A DNA stretch of 64,000 nucleotides, from positions 372,001 through 436,000 of the forward strand of contig CACLTL010000001.1 in NCBI GenBank assembly GCA_902609855.1. The letters are read 5' to 3'. How positions within the stretch are numbered: position 1 is the first letter of the stretch; each line of letters begins with the position of its first letter. Of the stretch, positions 60,266 through 64,000 are shown piece after piece. The position numbers were made by a program, and so were the translations under genes. The notes beneath the pieces were generated by a model, which had not been told where the DNA came from, searched no databases, and worked only from the letters and a program-made list of their open reading frames with translations. The stretch comes from an uncultured Pelagibacteraceae bacterium. GTDB taxonomy: Bacteria > Pseudomonadota > Alphaproteobacteria > Pelagibacterales > Pelagibacteraceae.

Positions 60266-60967
60266 ATGGTAAAAAAAATAATTGTTACTGGTGGTAATGG
60301 AAGGTTTGCTCAAGAATTAAAAAAAATAAAAAGTCGATATAAATTTATTTTTAAAAATAAAAAACAGTTAAATATTTTATCATTAAGATCTGTAAAAAAT
60401 AATTTTAAAAGATTTAAGCCTGACTGTGTTTTACATTTGGCAGGCTTATCAAGACCAATGTCAATACATGATAAAGACATCAATAAAAGTATAGATTTAA
60501 ACATAATAGGTACTTCGAATTTAGTAAAAATTTGTAATGAAAAAAAAATAAAAATAATTTTTTTTTCAACAAGTTATCTTTACCCAGGAAAAAAAGGTAA
60601 TTATTCAGAAAAAGATCCTTTACTTCCATGGAACAATTATGGCTGGTCAAAATTAGGTGCGGAGTCTGCAGTTCAAATGTACAAAAACTCCTTAATAGTT
60701 AGAGCTTGTATGACAGAAAAGCCTTTCTTGCATAAATCAGCTTTCAGTAACGTACGATCAAATTTTATTTTTCACGATAATTTTGCTAAGATTTTCATAA
60801 AGGTTATCAATAAAAAAGGTGTGATAAATATTGGTGGTAAGTCGCAAACTATTTTTCAATTTGCGAAAAAATATAATAAAAAAGTAAAGAAAATTAAATC
60901 AAGAGGTGAGTTTCCATTAAAAATGGATATGAGTCTTAAGAAAATAAATAAGATAATTAAAAAATGA
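60266..60967 (+). CDS. dTDP-4-dehydrorhamnose reductase-like SDR (short, divergent)
   Basis: A 233-residue extended SDR at the place where rfbD is expected. IIVTGGNGRFAQELKKI is the Rossmann motif, SLRSVKNNFKRFKPDCVLHLAG matches the RfbD-like pattern, and NNYGWSKLGAESAV contains the YxxxK pair with FFSTSYLY before it. It is about 60 residues shorter than RfbD and lacks the normal A-A-Y-T-x-V-D-x-A-E block (here LAGLSRPMSIHDKDIN). It may be a reductase giving a different deoxysugar. It overlaps rfbC by 4 nt. Confidence 0.7.
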   Translation: MVKKIIVTGGNGRFAQELKKIKSRYKFIFKNKKQLNILSLRSVKNNFKRFKPDCVLHLAGLSRPMSIHDKDINKSIDLNIIGTSNLVKICNEKKIKIIFFSTSYLYPGKKGNYSEKDPLLPWNNYGWSKLGAESAVQMYKNSLIVRACMTEKPFLHKSAFSNVRSNFIFHDNFAKIFIKVINKKGVINIGGKSQTIFQFAKKYNKKVKKIKSRGEFPLKMDMSLKKINKIIKK

Positions 60968-61500
60968 AAATAATTAAAACTAAATTCAAAGACTTGCTAA
61001 TTATCAAACAAAAAAATAATTATGATAAAAGAGGTAGTCTCAGAGAGGTATTTAATAACAAAGTTTTAAAGGTAAATAATTTTGTTTTTGAGTATTGCAC
61101 TACATCTAAAGCTAATGCACTCAGAGGATTTCATTTTCAATATAAATTTCAACAAGCTAAGTATGTTAATGTTTTAAAAGGAAAAATTTTAGATTGTGTT
61201 ATTGACTTAAGAAAAAATTCTAAAACTTTTGGAAAATCATTTAAAATTATTTTATCAGATAAAAACTGTCTGAGTCTCTATATTCCCAGGGGATTTGCAC
61301 ATGCATATTACAGCTACGAAAAAACAAATATAGTTTATTATAAATTATCCAATTATTATAAACCAAGGTTTGAAAGTGGAATTAACCTTCTTGATAAGTA
61401 TCTAAAAATTAAATGGCCTAAAAAAAAATGTCAAATTTCAAAAAAAGATAAAAAGCTTCAATCGTTTAAAGAATTTTGCGTAAATCATAAATTTTTATAA
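60964..61500 (+). CDS. rfbC: dTDP-4-dehydrorhamnose 3,5-epimerase-like cupin
   Basis: A 178-residue RmlC-type cupin. NYDKRGSLREVFN is the entry region. ALRGFHFQYKFQQAKYVNVLKGKILDCVIDLRKNSKTFG (about residues 52-90) carries the R-G-x-H-x-Q catalytic-histidine motif and the D-x-R strand, and YIPRGFAHAYYSYE holds the conserved G-F-A-H segment. It epimerises the RfbB product at C3 and/or C5. Some relatives act only at C3. The C-terminal part is more lysine-rich than usual. Its 3' end overlaps a convergent DUF4422 gene by 16 nt. Confidence 0.88.
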   Translation: MKIIKTKFKDLLIIKQKNNYDKRGSLREVFNNKVLKVNNFVFEYCTTSKANALRGFHFQYKFQQAKYVNVLKGKILDCVIDLRKNSKTFGKSFKIILSDKNCLSLYIPRGFAHAYYSYEKTNIVYYKLSNYYKPRFESGINLLDKYLKIKWPKKKCQISKKDKKLQSFKEFCVNHKFL

Positions 61501-62303
61501 TCTGATAAATCTTTGCCAATAATTGGAATTTCTCTATAATTATATTTAGTAGTAAACCAATATGAGAGAAATCTTTCGGCTAGGAAACCGTAAATTCTTT
61601 GAGAACCATAGCCTTTTAAATTTTTAAAACCAAATATTTTTTCACATTTTTCAAGCCATGGGAAAATTGTCTCATAATATTCTTTTAACAAATTTTTTTT
61701 ACATAAAAACATGTTATGTGGATTAAAAGAGTTTCGAGTATACATAAAATTTTTAAAGTTTTCCCTGTCTTTTTTTTCGAGTAGGTTTATAGCTAAATCC
61801 AAATTTCCTTTCCCGTGAAATAAATCAAATTGTAATTTAAGATTCCTTTTTTTTTCATAAAAAAACAAAGATGGATTAAATAAAAAATGCAAAAAATGTC
61901 TCTTTAAAATTTTTGAAAACTTATAGTTTGAAACTGAAAATTTTTCACCTAAAATACACTCGACATTATTTGGTTGATCAATTTCGGTGATCACATGATC
62001 TTTAAGATCATTAAAACTTAAATCATTTGAGCTTATTTTATTTTTGATAAAAAACTTCCTATATTGGCAAAAACCTACCCACTCAGTTTGGATTTGATCT
62101 AAATAGTTTTTCCATAACCAATAATGAAATGTATATTCTCCATAAAATGGATTTTTGAAAGAAATATTTATCCCTTTTCTGTCTGAAAAACAATTTTTGG
62201 AAAATTTTTTTTCTCCGAGACCAACAGGTATATATGTTAATTTTTTAATATTTTCTTCATGATTTGGATTTAAAGTTAAACAGAAAAAAGTAATGGTTTT
62301 CAT
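61485..62303 (-). CDS. DUF4422 family putative glycosyltransferase
   Basis: A 272-residue protein. YIPVGLGEKKFSKN, NISFKNPFYGEYTFHYWLWKNYL and WVGFCQYRKFF match the DUF4422 pattern (N-I-S-x-K-N, E-x-T-x-x-Y-W-x-W-K-N, G-x-x-x-Y-R-R/K). Members occur in capsule and exopolysaccharide clusters and are thought to be glycosyltransferases, but this is unproven. SFNPHNMFLCKK near residue 190 is the second conserved block. A second member begins at 63380 and runs off the window. No membrane span. Confidence 0.75.
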   Translation of the reverse strand: MKTITFFCLTLNPNHEENIKKLTYIPVGLGEKKFSKNCFSDRKGINISFKNPFYGEYTFHYWLWKNYLDQIQTEWVGFCQYRKFFIKNKISSNDLSFNDLKDHVITEIDQPNNVECILGEKFSVSNYKFSKILKRHFLHFLFNPSLFFYEKKRNLKLQFDLFHGKGNLDLAINLLEKKDRENFKNFMYTRNSFNPHNMFLCKKNLLKEYYETIFPWLEKCEKIFGFKNLKGYGSQRIYGFLAERFLSYWFTTKYNYREIPIIGKDLSDYKNL

Positions 62304-62387
62304 AAATATGCAAGACTATAAGCTCTTTTTGTTGTCTTAAATAGAATAATTTTGTAATGTTTAGAGCAAACATATATATCATAATTA

Positions 62388-63188
62388 ATGCTTTCAGTAG
62401 ATAATATAACAAAACAATTAAAAGAGAACGGTCTTGTAAAAATTGAAAAATTTATTGACCAAAATCAAGTAGTAGATATCAAAAAAATTGTTTTGGACGT
62501 AAACAAAAACTTTCATCACCCAGATACATATTTTTCAACAAATGTAAAAAGTTTATGTGTTAAATTATTAAAATTTCAATTTAAGAAATTTTTTAACAGT
62601 TTAAAATTAATTGATTTATCAAAAGAAAAAAATTTTAGCTTAATTTCTCAAAAATTTTATGAAAAAAAAGAAAAATTACATATGATTGATGGATATGTAG
62701 CTAGAAAATCAGAAAAAAATATTATCGATTGGCATTGCGATGCTCCTTACAAAAATGAGATAAATTTTTCTAATATGCATGATAATAGAAGTTTAAAGTT
62801 TTTTATTTATTTAACTGATGTTGAAAAAGATAACGGATGTTTAGCTTACATACCTAAATCGCACAAAATTGTTTATAAAGTAAAAAAAATGATCTACGAA
62901 AAAAAAATTAAACAAGGTAGATTTCAATATCTTAAAGAATGTAGAAACTTTATTTTAAAACCAGAAAATTATAATACAATTAAGGATGAACTTGGTAAAA
63001 ATAACGAAATTGATCAATTTTTAAATCAAACTAAATTTATTTCTGAAGATAAAGAGGATACAAGTGAATTTGATTATTCTTTAAAAGCTGGTGACGCTTT
63101 AATATTTGATGAAAATGGTTTTCATAGGGGAGGAAAACCAAAAATAAGTGATAGAGTGGTTCTAAGATATCACTATGGTATCAACTAA
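62388..63188 (+). CDS. Phytanoyl-CoA dioxygenase (PhyH)-family protein
   Basis: A 266-residue protein with the Fe(II)/2-oxoglutarate dioxygenase facial triad visible. HxD is in IDWHCDAPYKN (about residue 118), the distal histidine in ENGFHRGGKP (about 247), and an arginine in RVVLRYHYG would hold 2-oxoglutarate. KFFIYLTDVEKDNGCLAYIPKSHK is the typical jellyroll strand pair of PhyH proteins. The family hydroxylates lipids, osmolytes and sugars. The surroundings suggest a glycan or lipid substrate; none can be named. tRNA-Met follows on the other strand. Confidence 0.8.
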   Translation: MLSVDNITKQLKENGLVKIEKFIDQNQVVDIKKIVLDVNKNFHHPDTYFSTNVKSLCVKLLKFQFKKFFNSLKLIDLSKEKNFSLISQKFYEKKEKLHMIDGYVARKSEKNIIDWHCDAPYKNEINFSNMHDNRSLKFFIYLTDVEKDNGCLAYIPKSHKIVYKVKKMIYEKKIKQGRFQYLKECRNFILKPENYNTIKDELGKNNEIDQFLNQTKFISEDKEDTSEFDYSLKAGDALIFDENGFHRGGKPKISDRVVLRYHYGIN

Positions 63189-63217
63189 TTCTTAAAATAA
63201 GCTAAAAATTTTTTTGA

Positions 63218-63294
63218 TGGTAGCGAGGGGCGGATTCGAACCGCCGACCCCAGGCTTATGAGTCCTGTGCTCTAACCAACTGAGCTACCTCGCC
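63218..63294 (-). tRNA. tRNA-Met (anticodon CAU), elongator type, CCA encoded
   Basis: Read on the minus strand, acceptor GGCGAGG (from 63294) pairs with CCTCGCT, with a G-U first pair. The D arm has AGTTGGTTA, the anticodon stem is CAGGA/GCCTG with loop CTCATAA, and the T arm is GGCGG/CCGCC around TTCGAAT. A-CCA is encoded at 63221-63218. The paired first position and lack of GGG/CCC anticodon-stem pairs argue against the initiator. The 31-39 pair is an A-G mismatch. A tRNA-Ile2 with modified CAU cannot be ruled out by eye. Confidence 0.92.
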
Positions 63295-63379
63295 AAAATG
63301 ATTTTATAAACTAAATATAACTAAGATAAGTGTTAGTTATAAAATTGTAAACCTATTTTAAATGATATATTTAGAGTAA

Positions 63380-64000
63380 ATGAAGTTAAAAATTTTTTGC
63401 ATGAGCGTAAAAAATCTTAAGATAATTGAAAAACTTCCTAATTATATTGTTCCATTCGGTCTTGGAAACTTTGAATATCCTAATAATTGGCTAAAAGAAA
63501 ATAGTGGAGAAAATATTTCACATTTGAATAAATTTTTTGGTGAAGCTAGTGGCATGTACTGGTTATGGAAAAATTATATGAGTAATTTTAAAAAAGATGA
63601 ATGGATTGGTTTTTGTCAATATCGTCGTCTCTGGTTAAACGACCTTTTTGAGTCAAAACAGAAGACAAATATTTCGAGTCTCTATTCAAATCTATTAAAT
63701 CCTAATAATGAAATTTTTTCTGAATGTAATGCAATTTTACTACAACCCACAATAATAAGCCGACGAAATCTTAATTCTGAATTCGAATCTATTTATGGTG
63801 ATAACACAATAAGTAAATGTGTGGATTTTGTTGATGAAAAAAACAAAAATGATTTTAAAGAATTTCTGAAAGGTCATAAAATGAGTATATGTAACATGTT
63901 TATAACAAAACCTGATATTTTTATCTCATACTGTGAAGATATGTTTCATTGGATTGAAAAATGTTTTGACTATTGTAGTAAAAAAAACTTATTAAAAGGT
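63380..64000 (+). CDS. DUF4422 family putative glycosyltransferase (3'-truncated by window edge)
   Basis: From the ATG at 63380 the frame stays open for 207 codons to the end of the window. The product opens MKLKIFCMSVKNLK and contains YIVPFGLGNFEYP, NISHLNKFFGEASGMYWLWKNYM and WIGFCQYRRLW, the same ordered motifs as the protein at 61485-62303 but only distantly similar elsewhere. HKMSICNMFITKPDIFISYCED near residue 170 matches its second block. A glycosyltransferase role in surface polysaccharide is likely but unproven. The two genes are diverged paralogues flanking PhyH and tRNA-Met. Confidence 0.72.
   Translation, partial: MKLKIFCMSVKNLKIIEKLPNYIVPFGLGNFEYPNNWLKENSGENISHLNKFFGEASGMYWLWKNYMSNFKKDEWIGFCQYRRLWLNDLFESKQKTNISSLYSNLLNPNNEIFSECNAILLQPTIISRRNLNSEFESIYGDNTISKCVDFVDEKNKNDFKEFLKGHKMSICNMFITKPDIFISYCEDMFHWIEKCFDYCSKKNLLKG

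Noticed and set aside
1-64000. CRISPR arrays, transposases, integrases, phage genes or rRNA
   Set aside because: No regularly spaced repeats, terminal inverted repeats, recombinase motifs or rRNA sequence were seen in either strand.

Overview
The window looks like a piece of chromosome from a streamlined marine alphaproteobacterium of the SAR11 / Pelagibacterales type. This rests on very low G+C (about 30% by eye, not counted), almost no intergenic DNA, many 1-26 nt gene overlaps, and gene content: a SpeD-SpeE fusion, CimA, class II DAHP synthase, PurS/PurQ/short PurL, PrpB/PrpC and a glycine-betaine-type ABC importer. I found no rRNA, insertion sequence, phage gene, CRISPR array or replication origin. 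I found three tRNA genes (Thr-UGU, Leu-UAA, Met-CAU).

Layout. 1-6056: cell-surface or glycan genes (truncated GT-C-like membrane protein, methyltransferase, GNAT, DegT-like aminotransferase, FAD oxidoreductase, GT2), more AT-rich than the rest and probably a variable region. 6090-9270: tRNA-Thr with a clear promoter, then a minus-strand run tRNA-Leu > nadK > SGNH protein > acyltransferase-3 > a 37-aa membrane peptide. 9467-11718: unknown gene, NeuA-like cytidylyltransferase, GT9. 11715-19676: cinA, then a tightly overlapping plus-strand operon sfsA-map-purB-purC-purS-purQ-purL-bolA-grxD. 19677-26168: rpsD, trmJ, cimA, cysS, nadE, aroG on minus. 26228-29104: GlmU acetyltransferase half, glmS and a small beta-carbonic-anhydrase-like gene. 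29174-32679: gph, LysE exporter, prpB, prpC and a 61-aa membrane protein. 32666-34477: betaine-type permease and binding protein. 34602-39457: nrdA-nrdB followed by a methyltransferase and a sugar-dehydrogenase-like protein, with tandem NrdR boxes upstream. 39644-50652: phosphohexomutase, TSUP, dusA, rpoZ, MFS, beta-hydroxyacid dehydrogenase, PNPOx-fold protein, secreted alpha/beta hydrolase, gamma-CA, redoxin, GT4, GT9. 50699-56546: DUF6165 gene and a methylthioadenosine (MTA) operon with apt beside it. 56543-64000: nucleotide-sugar and glycosyltransferase genes (epimerase, GT2, rfbB-A-D-C, two DUF4422 proteins, PhyH), ending in a gene cut by the window edge.

The most interesting system is the minus-strand operon at 51095-55975: mtnP, a cis-CaaD-like tautomerase, mtnA, a FucA-type aldolase, a SpeD-SpeE fusion and an omega-amidase/nitrilase-like protein, with apt divergent at 56019. 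Spermidine synthesis releases MTA; MtnP, MtnA and the aldolase fit the short 'DHAP shunt' rather than the full methionine salvage cycle; Apt would recover the adenine. The tautomerase has all six catalytic residues of cis-3-chloroacrylic acid dehalogenase at identical positions but no obvious role in known MTA chemistry. It may handle the methylthio two-carbon fragment. That would matter in a lineage known to depend on reduced organic sulfur.

Regulatory signals are sparse. Near-consensus sigma-70-type promoters are visible before tRNA-Thr, rpsD, aroG and nrdA. Most predicted leaders are very short and most convergent genes touch or overlap without an evident terminator.
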